NCBI RefSeq assembly: GCF_963668215.1
Contig: NZ_OY764190.1
Coordinates: 3,596,001 to 3,660,000, forward strand
Reading direction: 5' to 3'
Length of the DNA: 64,000 nt
Origin: an uncultured Desulfosarcina sp.
Lineage (GTDB): Bacteria; Desulfobacterota; Desulfobacteria; Desulfobacterales; Desulfosarcinaceae
Part shown: piece after piece, positions 17,156-26,041 of the stretch
How positions within the stretch are numbered: the stretch's first letter is position 1
How the letters are laid out: each line of letters starts with the position of its first letter
Notes under the pieces: generated by a model
The model's input: only the letters and a program-made list of their open reading frames with translations
What the model was told of the DNA's origin: nothing
Database searches by the model: none
Translations under genes and position numbers: made by a program

Positions 17156-19472
17156 TAAGGTCGAGTGACGACTGGGCCGACATTTTTTTTCTCCGGTCGC
17201 CGGCAGTTCCGATAATAGCCGGCCGTTCGATTCTTTGCCGTAAGGAGACGGCGACGATCAGAATGAGCATCAGGATGGCCACGACCACGGCAACGGGCCG
17301 AAGCCAGACCAGGCACCCGACATCCCAGCCGCCGAAATCAGCGGAGATAAAACATCCCCCGCCGCCCCCGCCGCCTCCCGAACTGCTGCCCACCGTCGAA
17401 GAGACCGCTCTCGGGGTCGTGGCGGCCGTCTCGTTGGAGTAGCCGGTCCGTTCCCCGCCGCTTAAGGTGAGCAGCCGGTAGACATAGGTGGTGCCGTCAG
17501 CCAGACCGCTGTCGCTGTAAGCCGCTTCATCGACACCGACAATGGCGATGGTTTCGTATTCGCTCCCCGAGTTCGGTCTGCGCTGAATTTCGAATCCCGT
17601 GTCCACCGGTTCGGAGGCCGTCCAGTCCAAATCGATCCGGTTGGCCGACGCCTGGGAATCGAGAGTCACGGCTGCCATGGATACCAGGGCGTTGTAAAGG
17701 TTGATCCGTCCGCCGGTGGCCGTGTACCCGTTCAGGGCCGCCTTCTGGTCCACCGTGGATTCGATCACCAGGCGAACCTCCGTCGGCGTCAGCGTGGGCT
17801 GCCGGGCCATGATCAAGGCCGCTGCACCGGAGGCGTAGGCGGCGGACATGGAGGTGCCGTTATAATATTGATAGGCACTGGTTCCATGGCTGGTGTCGGC
17901 GCAGGTGACGGCCAGATTGTCGATGCAGTAGCCGTCGGCCGTGCCGGAGTCGTCGCTGACGAAACGAAAGCGCAGATAAAACGAGCCGCTGCCGTCATAG
18001 ACCTTCAGGTCGACAACAGCCAACTGCAGGCTGCCGATGTTGCCGGTCACGGCGGTCACGGCGCCATTGTCCAATCCGATCCACAGGGCATCCCAGGTGG
18101 AGCCGTCGGTGGAAGCCTCCACATAAAGACGGTCGCCGGTGTCATTGGTGATGCCGGCGATATAAAAATCCAGGCGGGTGCCGGTGCGTCCGGTCAGGTC
18201 CATCGGCTCCATTTGGGCCCAGGCGTTCATGCCGTCGCTGTAGTTTGCATCGGGGCTTTCGGTGAGCAGCATGTTGCCGAACAGGTTCTGCTGGCCCCAG
18301 TCGCTGCCGGTGCCGCCGAAGGTCCAGGCTCCCAGGTCGCCGAAAGTCTCCGAGACAAGGGTCTGGCGGTCCGGAACGGTGCTGTAGACATTGGTGCCGG
18401 GCGCGGCCACGTCTACCTGGCTGTCGCTGTAATTGGTGAACCAGGCCGGATCATCATCGGCATTGGAAGCGGCTACCGAAAGGATGTTGGCGCTGTTATA
18501 GCTGGCCGGGTAGGTGGGAACATCTTCGAGGTCGTTGGCGTCGTTGCCGGCGGCGCACACCACCAGGACCCCGGCCGCACCGGCGGCGTCGATGACGTTT
18601 TTCAGCCCCTCGCTTTCGCCGGGACCGCCCCAACTCAGGTTGATCACGTCAGCGCCGTTATCCGTGGCGTATTCGATGGCCGCGATGGCATCGGCGGTCG
18701 TGCCGTAGTCCGCGGCGGTGATGAAGCGCAGGGGCATGATGCTGACCTGCCAGTTGACTCCGGCAATGCCGGTGGCGTTGTCCCCCACGGCTCCGATGAT
18801 GCCGGCCACATGGGTGCCGTGGCCGTGGTTGTCGGTAGGATCGTTGGGGTGATTGTCGTCATCGGCGAAATCCCACCCGTTGACATCGTCCACATACCCG
18901 TTGCCGTCGTCGTCGACGCCGTTGTCCGCGATTTCACCCGGATTGGTCCAGATGTTGGCCGCCAGATCGGGGTGGGCCGGGTCGATGCCGCTGTCCACCA
19001 CGGCTACCACGATGTCGGAGCTGCCTGTCTCCAGATCCCAGGCCAACTCGGCATCCATGTCGGCATCGGCGGTTCCGGCGGTACTGTTAACCGTCTGTCC
19101 GGTGTTGACCAGCCCCCACTGGCGGCTGAAATTCGTATCGTCGGGAACCGCCTGGAGCCGGTAGCGGTAATTGGGTTCGGCAAAAATTACATCCGGATCC
19201 GATTGATAGAGGGCCACGGCCTGGGCGACTGTCATGGCCTCAGGCAGCCGGACCTTGCGGATACCGCTGTTTTTGAACGTCCGCACGTGGTTCATCCGCC
19301 ACATGGAGCGGTAGTGAAGGGCCTGTTGGACCGCCGTGCTCTCCCGGTATTTCACCAGTACCTCGCCGTCCACGAAGGGGCGCGGATCGGGTGCGCCGGC
19401 CGTCGCCATCCGGCCGCCGGCCAGCAGAAGAATCGCCACCATGAATCCCGTTATCGTTCGATTTGCCTGCAT
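17145..19472 (-). CDS. Secreted subtilisin-like (S8) protease with inserted domain and C-terminal membrane anchor
   Basis: A 775-residue exported protease. A signal peptide (about 1-26) and an I9-like propeptide (about 30-105) precede the S8 domain, with Asp160 (VVDSGID), His218 (HGTHVAG), oxyanion Asn310 (CAAGN) and Ser541 (GTSMSAAYASG). About 155 residues forming a jelly-roll-like domain (about 374-527, WTFGGTGSDWG...FYLRFRFVSDDSG) are inserted just before the Ser block. A fibronectin-III-like domain (about 605-690) follows, then a run of eight Gly, CFISADFGGW, a hydrophobic helix and a basic tail, which is the layout of a C-terminal sorting/anchoring signal. GAGGAG precedes the ATG. The target protein is unknown. 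Confidence 0.92.
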   Translation of the reverse strand: MQANRTITGFMVAILLLAGGRMATAGAPDPRPFVDGEVLVKYRESTAVQQALHYRSMWRMNHVRTFKNSGIRKVRLPEAMTVAQAVALYQSDPDVIFAEPNYRYRLQAVPDDTNFSRQWGLVNTGQTVNSTAGTADADMDAELAWDLETGSSDIVVAVVDSGIDPAHPDLAANIWTNPGEIADNGVDDDGNGYVDDVNGWDFADDDNHPNDPTDNHGHGTHVAGIIGAVGDNATGIAGVNWQVSIMPLRFITAADYGTTADAIAAIEYATDNGADVINLSWGGPGESEGLKNVIDAAGAAGVLVVCAAGNDANDLEDVPTYPASYNSANILSVAASNADDDPAWFTNYSDSQVDVAAPGTNVYSTVPDRQTLVSETFGDLGAWTFGGTGSDWGQQNLFGNMLLTESPDANYSDGMNAWAQMEPMDLTGRTGTRLDFYIAGITNDTGDRLYVEASTDGSTWDALWIGLDNGAVTAVTGNIGSLQLAVVDLKVYDGSGSFYLRFRFVSDDSGTADGYCIDNLAVTCADTSHGTSAYQYYNGTSMSAAYASGAAALIMARQPTLTPTEVRLVIESTVDQKAALNGYTATGGRINLYNALVSMAAVTLDSQASANRIDLDWTASEPVDTGFEIQRRPNSGSEYETIAIVGVDEAAYSDSGLADGTTYVYRLLTLSGGERTGYSNETAATTPRAVSSTVGSSSGGGGGGGGCFISADFGGWDVGCLVWLRPVAVVVAILMLILIVAVSLRQRIERPAIIGTAGDRRKKMSAQSSLDLING

Positions 19473-19683
19473 ATCTCCTCTTTGTCTCCCCTTGCGGAAC
19501 TGCCGTGCGGATATTCATCCGCAAAGAGCGATGGCGGTGGCGGTCCGGCGGTACTTTTTTTTGGAAATCGATTGTTATGAATGGTTGTTGAGCCGCTCTC
19601 AAAAAAAGATATCGGCACCTGATTCCGGGACTTGAGCAGTCCGTTCAAATGGAGATTTTATGATAATGAAAACGCCATATTTC

Positions 19684-19815
19684 CCCCTCACCCTGTCCCT
19701 CTCCCTCCGGGGGAGAGGGGACGTTTGCCGGTTGCGACCAAGCCAACCCGGCTGCTTTCGAGGTTTCAGGAAAGCGCACCCTCGCCCCTTGAGGGGAGAG
19801 GGCCGGGGTGAGGGG
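19684..19815. repeat. Large extragenic palindrome with two inner hairpins
   Basis: Outer arms CCCCTCACCC (19684-19693) and GGGTGAGGGG (19806-19815) enclose CCTCTCCC/GGGAGAGG on the left and a CCTCGCCCCT/AGGGGAGAGG pair on the right. This CCCTCACCC...CCCTCTCCC class is widely dispersed in proteobacterial intergenic DNA. It fills much of the 514-bp gap between the subtilase and the sigma-54 regulator; I see no gene in that gap. Confidence 0.75.
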
Positions 19816-19986
19816 TGGATAAATCATCCTTTCAGGGTTACTTGCGATTGCCCTGTTCCGGGACGCAACAGCGGTTGACACCCAATATCTTTTCCTGTAA
19901 AAATAACTGGTTAATAGGCAGGTGACAGACTTTTCGCAGGTGAACGCACACACCGGGTTACGCTTCGGGACGGAAAAGGAAATCTC

Positions 19987-21474
19987 ATGGGGAACGTACT
20001 GGTTATCGACGACGATGCGGCGGTATGCGATGCACTGTCCGAGCTTCTCACCCACATGGGGCATGCCGTGGAAACGGCCATGCGCAGCAATACGGGTATG
20101 GAGAAGGCCTCTGCCAGCGCCTATGACGTGATCCTGCTGGACGTAAAAATGCCCGACGGCAGCGGTCTGGATCTACTCCCGAAGCTGAAAGCCCTGGACA
20201 ATGATCCGGAGGTAATCATCGTTACCGGATACGGCACGGCCAGCGGTGCGGAATTCGCCTTGAAAAACGGCGCCTGGGACTACCTTGAGAAAAAAGCCTC
20301 GGTGGAGGAACTGCTGCTTTCCATCAACCGCGCCCTGCAATACCAGAAAGAAAAGCAGGGCAGCCAGCCCCTGGCCCCGGTCAAGCGGGAGCGAATCATC
20401 GGCAGCAGCCCCAAGATGCGCCCCTGTTTCGATCTGCTGGCCCAGGCCGCGGCCAGTGAAGTCAATGTGCTGATCACCGGGGAGACCGGAACGGGAAAAG
20501 AGCTTTTCGCCCGGGCCATCCACAGCAACAGTCCCCGGGCCGCCCATGGCATCGAACCGGCAGTGCCCCTGAAACGCAACCCCCGCGCGGAGAAGAATTT
20601 CGTGGTGGTGGACTGCGCCGCCCTTCCGGAAACCCTTGTGGAAAGCGTCCTCTTCGGCCACGAAAAAGGGGCCTTCACCGGTGCCGACCAGGCCCAACAG
20701 GGGCTCGTGGCCCAGGCCGACGGAGGCACGCTGTTTCTGGACGAGGTGGGCGAGCTTCCCCTGGCAGTTCAGAAAAATTTTCTGCGCGTGCTGCAGGAAA
20801 GGCGCTATCGTCCCGTGGGATCCAAGCACGAGAAAGAAAGCAATTTCCGGCTGGTGGCGGCCACCCACAGGGATCTGGACCAATTGCAGCAGGATGGGAA
20901 GTTTCGCCAGGACCTGCTCTACCGCCTGCGGGCGCTGACCATCGATCTGCCGCCGCTGCGGGAACGCCGGGAAGACATCAAGGAACTGGTCCGTCATCAC
21001 ACCGCAAGACTGTGCCGCAGCTACAAGCTGGATTCCAAAGGCTTCGACCCGGATCTCCTCGAGGCCCTGATGGGCTATGCGTGGCCGGGGAATGTCCGCG
21101 AACTGGTCAATACCATCGACAGCATGCTTGCCGTGGCCGGCCAGGACGCCACCCTGTTCCCCAAACACCTGCCCCTTCACATCCGGGTGAAAATTGTCTG
21201 CAATGCTTTCAAAGAGAAGGCGCTGACCCGGGAATCTGGTGAAGATTCCCAGGATAGCGCCTCTTTTTCGGACTCTGACTCCCTTGTCAGCTTCAAGGAA
21301 TACCGCCTGAAGGCGGAAAAAAGCTACCTCGAAAACCTCATGGACGGAACCTGCCGCAACATCGCCCAGGCCTGCAAAATCTCCGGGATTTCGCGCTCCC
21401 GCCTGTACGAACTGCTCACCAAACATCAGATCGGCGAAGGCAACGAAGAAGACGAAAACCAGCAGACCGGCTGA
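19987..21474 (+). CDS. NtrC-family sigma-54-dependent response regulator
   Basis: A 495-residue activator. The receiver domain (1-118) has phospho-acceptor D52 in LLDVKMPDGSG. The AAA+ domain (about 135-385) carries Walker A GETGTGKE (about 165), GAFTGA (about 228-233, the sigma-54 contact loop), Walker B GGTLFLDEVGEL, and RYRPVGS. A Fis-type helix-turn-helix closes the protein (about 445-485, RNIAQACKISGISRSRLYELL). About 18 extra residues (HGIEPAVPLKRNPRAEK) lie between SNSPRAA and FVVVDCAAL, where relatives are continuous. AAGGAAA precedes the ATG. No kinase gene adjoins it. A -24/-12 promoter lies 146 bp past its stop, so the downstream surface-protein genes are its likely target. Confidence 0.93.
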   Translation: MGNVLVIDDDAAVCDALSELLTHMGHAVETAMRSNTGMEKASASAYDVILLDVKMPDGSGLDLLPKLKALDNDPEVIIVTGYGTASGAEFALKNGAWDYLEKKASVEELLLSINRALQYQKEKQGSQPLAPVKRERIIGSSPKMRPCFDLLAQAAASEVNVLITGETGTGKELFARAIHSNSPRAAHGIEPAVPLKRNPRAEKNFVVVDCAALPETLVESVLFGHEKGAFTGADQAQQGLVAQADGGTLFLDEVGELPLAVQKNFLRVLQERRYRPVGSKHEKESNFRLVAATHRDLDQLQQDGKFRQDLLYRLRALTIDLPPLRERREDIKELVRHHTARLCRSYKLDSKGFDPDLLEALMGYAWPGNVRELVNTIDSMLAVAGQDATLFPKHLPLHIRVKIVCNAFKEKALTRESGEDSQDSASFSDSDSLVSFKEYRLKAEKSYLENLMDGTCRNIAQACKISGISRSRLYELLTKHQIGEGNEEDENQQTG

Positions 21475-21485
21475 TCCCTTTCCCT

Positions 21486-21521
21486 ATCCGATTTCCCGGA
21501 TCTTGTCCGGAAAACCGGACA
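21486..21521. promoter_or_regulatory. Paired inverted repeats: candidate activator binding sites
   Basis: Two adjacent palindromes lie about 100-135 bp upstream of the sigma-54 promoter: ATCCG-N6-CGGAT (21486-21501) and TGTCCGG-AAAA-CCGGACA (21504-21521, perfect). This is the distance and form expected of enhancer sites for an NtrC-type protein. No T-tract follows, which argues against a simple terminator for the regulator gene. Confidence 0.5.
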
Positions 21522-21619
21522 TTCCGGCCGCCGCTACCGTTTCGGGCGTGCGCCCCATCCTGCCTCTAAAGTTCTATAACATCCTGTAAAAATTGCCTAA
21601 ATATTTCATTTTTCCAATC

Positions 21620-21635
21620 AGGCACGGTTGTTGCC
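21620..21635 (+). promoter_or_regulatory. Sigma-54 (-24/-12) promoter for the DUF11 surface-protein cluster
   Basis: AGGCACGGTTGTTGCC matches the TGGCACG-N4-TTGC consensus at 10 of 11 defined positions and keeps the essential GG-N10-GC spacing. Transcription would begin near 21646, about 40 nt before the first gene, which has a good AAGGAG site. The position right after an NtrC-family gene supports it. Confidence 0.72.
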
Positions 21636-21686
21636 AAGCTCCTTTTCGTTGTCCCATGTCAAGGAAACGTAAAGGAGAACCGACGA

Positions 21687-22100
21687 ATGCTGCTGCTATA
21701 TGCAAAGGCCCGGAACGACATCTTTCAAGAGCTGATACGGATTATCGATAACCGAGTATCCGGGGCGTGCCTGGAAAACTACTCGAATCCGGAAGAGCTT
21801 TTCCAGCGGCTCCGCAAACCGCGTCTGAACATCGAAATTGCCGTTTTTTCCATCGGCAGCGCGGCGGAACTGGATCGGCTGCTGACCGTCCGGGACCTGC
21901 TCACTGATATGAAGCTGGTTCTCGTTCTGCCCGACAAGGACCCTCGAACCCTCTCCAAGGCCCACGCGCTGGCACCCCGTTTCATTACCTTCGACGACGC
22001 CGGTGTCGCCCCATTGGTATCGGTGGTGGAAAAGATGATGGGATGCTATATCGACCGTCTCACCTGCCGGCAACCCCATCTGGAAGCCGCCCACCTCTAA
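21687..22100 (+). CDS. Small receiver-like protein of unknown function
   Basis: A 137-residue cytoplasmic protein with no signal peptide. The order of predicted beta-strands and helices (IEIAVFSIGSAAELDRLLTVRDLL, MKLVLVLPDKDPRTLSKAHALAPRFITFDD) recalls the second half of a response-regulator receiver, but no phosphorylatable Asp or acidic pocket is evident, so it may be a pseudo-receiver. It is the first gene after the -24/-12 promoter. Its stop is one base from the start of the 1077-aa surface protein, so the two are probably co-translated. I do not recognise a named family. Confidence 0.72.
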   Translation: MLLLYAKARNDIFQELIRIIDNRVSGACLENYSNPEELFQRLRKPRLNIEIAVFSIGSAAELDRLLTVRDLLTDMKLVLVLPDKDPRTLSKAHALAPRFITFDDAGVAPLVSVVEKMMGCYIDRLTCRQPHLEAAHL

Positions 22101-22101
22101 G

Positions 22102-25100
22102 ATGCGTCCCCTGGAGAAAACATACCTGAGGAAAGTCTGCCGGCTCCGGGCCCTGCTGGCGATCCTGATCGTTTTGATCGCCGTTCCCGGCCTGGCCAAT
22201 CTGCGCACGACCCCGGAATGGTTCGATTCCAACGGGACAGGAAGCCAGCCGGACTGGCATTACCGGGTTCCCATCGTCGTCTCCTCCACCATCGCGACCG
22301 ACAGCACCATCGTGGTCGATGTCGACTTCGACGCCCTGCTGTCCGATCTGGGCATTTCGGGCACCTTCGATACGAATTCGCCCCGGGTCGTGCGCGGCAA
22401 CGGCGAACCGGCCGATGTCCAGCAGTTCACCGATGCGGTTTACATGGATGCCACCGATGCCACGGACAACGGCCGCGGCGAGATCCGCTTCATCCATCAG
22501 GACAGCGGATCGACAACCTATTATCTCTATTTCGATATTGCCGAGAACGGGACCAAATCCGCCTGGCCGGCGGCGGATACCATCAACGGCAATTTCGAGT
22601 TCGCGGAAACCGGAGACCAGGATATCGCCGGATGGAGCGTCGATGCCGACAGCGGCTTCGATGCCGAGGTAAGGCCCTCCGAAAACCCGAGCGTCAATTC
22701 GAACACCTCCGGTTTCAATACGGACTACGTTACCACCGACGGCACCCCTTACAGCGGGCAGTATGCATTTTTAATGGGGGCCCGCAGCCAGAACGAACCG
22801 AACAGCGCCAGTCCCGCCGTGACGATCTCCAGACAGATCGATGTGCCGGCCTCCGATCCGGGAGAACTCACCCTCCGCTACCGTGTGGAGGGGTGGGACA
22901 GCAGCGCCGACGGCTCCGACCAGTACGACTACGTTTGTATCCGTCTGGTCGGATCCAGCACCGTGGAACTGGTGGGGCCGGATGCCGGCAATTACAACCT
23001 GCTGCCGTATTCCCCCAATTACGGAGCCACTGAGGTTTCCAGCAGCCGTTCCGGATACGGTCAGTACAATGGCTGGGACACGGACACCAGCGGCAGCCGC
23101 CATTATTCGCCGGCACTGACATTGGCTGTGGGAAGCGAGCCCTGGTTCACGGTCAGCACCGATCTTTCGGCCTTCGCCGGGCAGACCGTCACTCTCGAAA
23201 TCAGCAGCAACCATACATCCCTATATCGTTCCTGGGTGCATGTGGACGACGTGCAGTGGTCGGTGGCGACCGGCACCCTGGGCAGCCCCCGGGCTTTCGG
23301 TGCCGATATTATTGCTCCGACGTCCGCTGGTGCCGGTGCCACCCTTTATCTTTCCGCCGAGATGGATGCCCAACCGTCCACGGTGGTGGCGGACATCTTC
23401 GACGACAGCGATGCCGTGGTGGTTACCGGCGTCGTGCTATACGATGACGGCACGCATGGAGACGCCGCCGCCGATGATGGCCGGTGGACCAACGACGGCT
23501 CGGATACGGCCAGCCCGACCGTGGTCGTGCCCGCCGCAACGGTTCTCGGTGTCCAGTGGAAAACCGTTCTCTATGCCCTGGATGGATCGGGCAGCCTCGT
23601 TTCCGCCACCGACGGGCTGGTGCATATTCCGGGGCAGGGAAGCGCCGAAAGCCAGGCCAATTTTTACAATATCGACGAGCAGGCCTTTACCATCGTCGAA
23701 GCGGTTGCGGATCTGTCCGCATCGACGAAAAGCGTCGTGGACGTAAACGGCGGGAGCCTCTATCCCGGCGATGTCCTGCGCTATACCATCACCCTGGTCG
23801 AAACCGCCGGCGTGGCGGCCACCGCTGTGCGCATTACCGACACGATTCCCGCCAACCTGTCCGATTTTACGGTCGTGAGCATTCCCACCGGGGCTGTCGA
23901 CGCCTCCACGCCCGACGGCACCGGCGCCAACGGCACCGGCACCCTGGACGTCTCCGGCATCGATGTGGCGGCCTACGGCAGCGAAACCGTGGTTTTCGAT
24001 GTGACCGTGGACGCTTCCGCGTCTTCGGGAACCGCCATCGACAACACGGCCACGGTCGCCGTTAGCGGCGCCACTGCTGCAAATCCCCAGGCGGCCACGA
24101 TGACCGTGGCCAGCCCGGCCAGTTCGGGAACCAAACAACTCTACCTGGCCTCGGACACCGATCTTTCCCGAACCGCTCCGTCCACCCAGGAGTACCAGCG
24201 GATCAACCGCAATAGCGACAATACCTGGACCCTGACGCCGGCCCTGGATACGGATTTCCAGATCGACGACGGCGAAGATATCTCCGTGACCCTTTTACTG
24301 CGAAGCGACGGCTACTGGGGAAACGTAACCCTGGGCCTGGAACTGTCGTCTTCCGGAACCACCACCGGGACCATCGGCACGCTTACCGGCCAGTCCCTTT
24401 CTTTGAACGGCACGATTCAAGCGTACACGTTTGCCTTCACCCCCTCGGGCGTCACCACCCTGGAAGCCGGTTCTGCGTTGCAACTGACCGTCAGCAATAC
24501 CACCTCGGGGGGCGGGTGGAACAACAGCCGGGTGAGAGTTTACACCCTGTCCGGCAGCGACATTTCCCAGGTCGCCATTGCGACGAGCACCGTCATCAAC
24601 GTGGATGCAGTCGAATTCTATGACGCCGCCTATCCCGACGGCGAAACGGTCGCATCGGCGTCTCCCGGACAGACCGTGTACGTTCGCGCCACCGTCAGCG
24701 ATCCCTTCGGCAGCTTCGACATCAACGGCGCCGACGTCGAGATCACCGGCCCCTCGACCACCGACAGCTACAACATGACCGAGGTGGAGGACAGCGGGGA
24801 TGCCACCAAGATTTACGAGTACGCCCTGACCCTGCCGACCATCGGCGGTGACGGCACCTGGACGGCCGTGGTCACCGCAGCGGAAGGCACCGAGGGCACC
24901 ATCACCCACCAGCAAACGGCGTCCCTGACCGTGGGCGCGCCCCTGCTTACCGTCCTGAAATCCGCCGGCAGCGCCACCGCCGCCCCCGGCAGTCTGATCA
25001 CCTACACCGTTCAGGTGGTCAACACCGGCACGGGCGAGGCGGTCAACATCGAACTGGACGATGCCATGAGCCCGTACACGGCCCTGCGCATCGCCTATGA

Positions 25101-25335
25101 CGGCAGCGCAACGCTGCCCTTCGACCTGGTCAGCGGACCGACCGGGCTGACGCTGGGAACGCCGGTCTATTCCGACGACGGCGCAACTTACGGCTACGGC
25201 CCGCTGGTTTCGGAGGGCGGCGAAGCGCCGGCCGGGTATGACGCCAACGTCTCCCACTGGCGGCTGCCGATCAACGGCAGCCTCGCCGGAAGCGGCGAGG
25301 GATTCGTGATGCGCTATCAGGTGATCGTTAAATGA
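22102..25335 (+). CDS. Large secreted DUF11-domain surface protein
   Basis: A 1077-residue exported protein. The signal peptide (about 1-33) ends near VPGLANL. A DUF2341-like segment follows (about 50-150, WHYRVPIVVSSTIATDSTIVV), then a region of jelly-roll character (about 160-390). A DUF11 module spans about 533-670 (PGDVLRYTITLVETAG), and a second one (about 950-1077, PGSLITYTVQVVNTGTGEAVNIELDDAM) runs to the last residue, ending in RYQVIVK. Asp/Thr/Gly-rich composition with few Lys and Cys is typical of adhesin-like beta-sandwich proteins. No ribosome-binding site is seen; its ATG follows the previous stop by one base. Probable role: structural or adhesive surface protein. Confidence 0.85.
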   Translation: MRPLEKTYLRKVCRLRALLAILIVLIAVPGLANLRTTPEWFDSNGTGSQPDWHYRVPIVVSSTIATDSTIVVDVDFDALLSDLGISGTFDTNSPRVVRGNGEPADVQQFTDAVYMDATDATDNGRGEIRFIHQDSGSTTYYLYFDIAENGTKSAWPAADTINGNFEFAETGDQDIAGWSVDADSGFDAEVRPSENPSVNSNTSGFNTDYVTTDGTPYSGQYAFLMGARSQNEPNSASPAVTISRQIDVPASDPGELTLRYRVEGWDSSADGSDQYDYVCIRLVGSSTVELVGPDAGNYNLLPYSPNYGATEVSSSRSGYGQYNGWDTDTSGSRHYSPALTLAVGSEPWFTVSTDLSAFAGQTVTLEISSNHTSLYRSWVHVDDVQWSVATGTLGSPRAFGADIIAPTSAGAGATLYLSAEMDAQPSTVVADIFDDSDAVVVTGVVLYDDGTHGDAAADDGRWTNDGSDTASPTVVVPAATVLGVQWKTVLYALDGSGSLVSATDGLVHIPGQGSAESQANFYNIDEQAFTIVEAVADLSASTKSVVDVNGGSLYPGDVLRYTITLVETAGVAATAVRITDTIPANLSDFTVVSIPTGAVDASTPDGTGANGTGTLDVSGIDVAAYGSETVVFDVTVDASASSGTAIDNTATVAVSGATAANPQAATMTVASPASSGTKQLYLASDTDLSRTAPSTQEYQRINRNSDNTWTLTPALDTDFQIDDGEDISVTLLLRSDGYWGNVTLGLELSSSGTTTGTIGTLTGQSLSLNGTIQAYTFAFTPSGVTTLEAGSALQLTVSNTTSGGGWNNSRVRVYTLSGSDISQVAIATSTVINVDAVEFYDAAYPDGETVASASPGQTVYVRATVSDPFGSFDINGADVEITGPSTTDSYNMTEVEDSGDATKIYEYALTLPTIGGDGTWTAVVTAAEGTEGTITHQQTASLTVGAPLLTVLKSAGSATAAPGSLITYTVQVVNTGTGEAVNIELDDAMSPYTALRIAYDGSATLPFDLVSGPTGLTLGTPVYSDDGATYGYGPLVSEGGEAPAGYDANVSHWRLPINGSLAGSGEGFVMRYQVIVK

Positions 25336-25372
25336 GAACAATGCACTTCAAAATAACACGGAGGAAAGAGAA

Positions 25373-25867
25373 ATGAGAACAAAAGCGTTTTTAATTCTGG
25401 CAGCCCTGGCCCTGATGCTTCTGCCCATGGATGCCTGGGCCAAACCCGAGGTCAAGGTGAACATGACCGCGGAAAAAGAGATCTCTGTCGTCGAAAACGG
25501 CCAGACCGTCGTCAAACGTGTGGCCGCCGACACGGTGGAAAGCGGGCAGACCCTTTTCTACACCCTGACGGTTACCAACAGCGGTGATGAAAAGGCTGCC
25601 AATGTTGTGCTCAACAATCCGGTACCCGAGGGCACGGCCTACGTCGCCGACAGCGCATACGGCGAAGGGTCCAAGATCGTTTTCTCGGCCGACGGCGGCC
25701 AAAACTACGATCTGCCGTCCCGCCTGGCGGTTCCGGTGAAGAATGCCGACGTTTCAACTGGAAAGCGTATTGCCGCCCCCGAAGCGTATACCCACATCCG
25801 CTGGACCGTCGCGGAGGTGCCGCCGGGCAAAAGCCTGAAACTGGGGTATCGGGCGGTAGTCAAATAA
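25373..25867 (+). CDS. Small secreted single-DUF11-domain protein
   Basis: A 164-residue exported protein: signal peptide MRTKAFLILAALALMLLPMDAWA, then one DUF11-type beta-sandwich (about 45-164: VESGQTLFYTLTVTNSGDEKAANVVLNNPVPEGTAYV) that runs to the final LGYRAVVK. The C-terminal strand resembles those of its neighbours. GGAGG lies a few bases before the ATG. It could be a subunit or cap of the same surface structure as the larger proteins around it; that is inference. Confidence 0.82.
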   Translation: MRTKAFLILAALALMLLPMDAWAKPEVKVNMTAEKEISVVENGQTVVKRVAADTVESGQTLFYTLTVTNSGDEKAANVVLNNPVPEGTAYVADSAYGEGSKIVFSADGGQNYDLPSRLAVPVKNADVSTGKRIAAPEAYTHIRWTVAEVPPGKSLKLGYRAVVK

Positions 25868-25898
25868 TCAGAATGTAAGCCTATCAAAAGGAGAAAAA

Positions 25899-25961
25899 AT
25901 GAAAACAAGAACAATAAAGAGAAATGAGTGGCCCCGTGCCGGACCCGAGAAGACAAAGTAA
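25899..25961 (+). CDS. Possible 20-codon leader peptide or gene remnant
   Basis: A 20-codon frame (MKTRTIKRNEWPRAGPEKTK) begins at an ATG with a strong AAAAGGAGAAAAA site almost identical to the one before the next gene (26029-26041). A hairpin lies between its stop and that gene. It could be a translated leader that tunes expression, or the broken start of a lost paralogue. There is no direct evidence of a product. Confidence 0.35.
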   Translation: MKTRTIKRNEWPRAGPEKTK

Positions 25962-25980
25962 CCATTCGCCAAAGCTGCTC

Positions 25981-26011
25981 CTTACGTGTTCCCCCGAAAC
26001 CAGTACGTAAG
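25981..26011 (+). other. Hairpin before the 474-aa DUF11 gene
   Basis: CTTACGT (25981-25987) and ACGTAAG (26005-26011) pair around a 17-nt loop between the 20-codon frame and the ribosome-binding site of the next gene. There is no T-tract. Confidence 0.35.
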
Positions 26012-26041
26012 TTAAAAGCGATTTATGAAAAGGAGAAAAAA

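Noticed and set aside
17868..19580. A 570-codon plus-strand frame opposite the subtilase
   Set aside because: The subtilase has a complete catalytic triad and signal peptide; the opposite frame is a low-complexity shadow.
19684..19815. A CRISPR-like or tandem repeat array
   Set aside because: The repeated blocks are reverse complements of each other (palindrome), not direct repeats with spacers.
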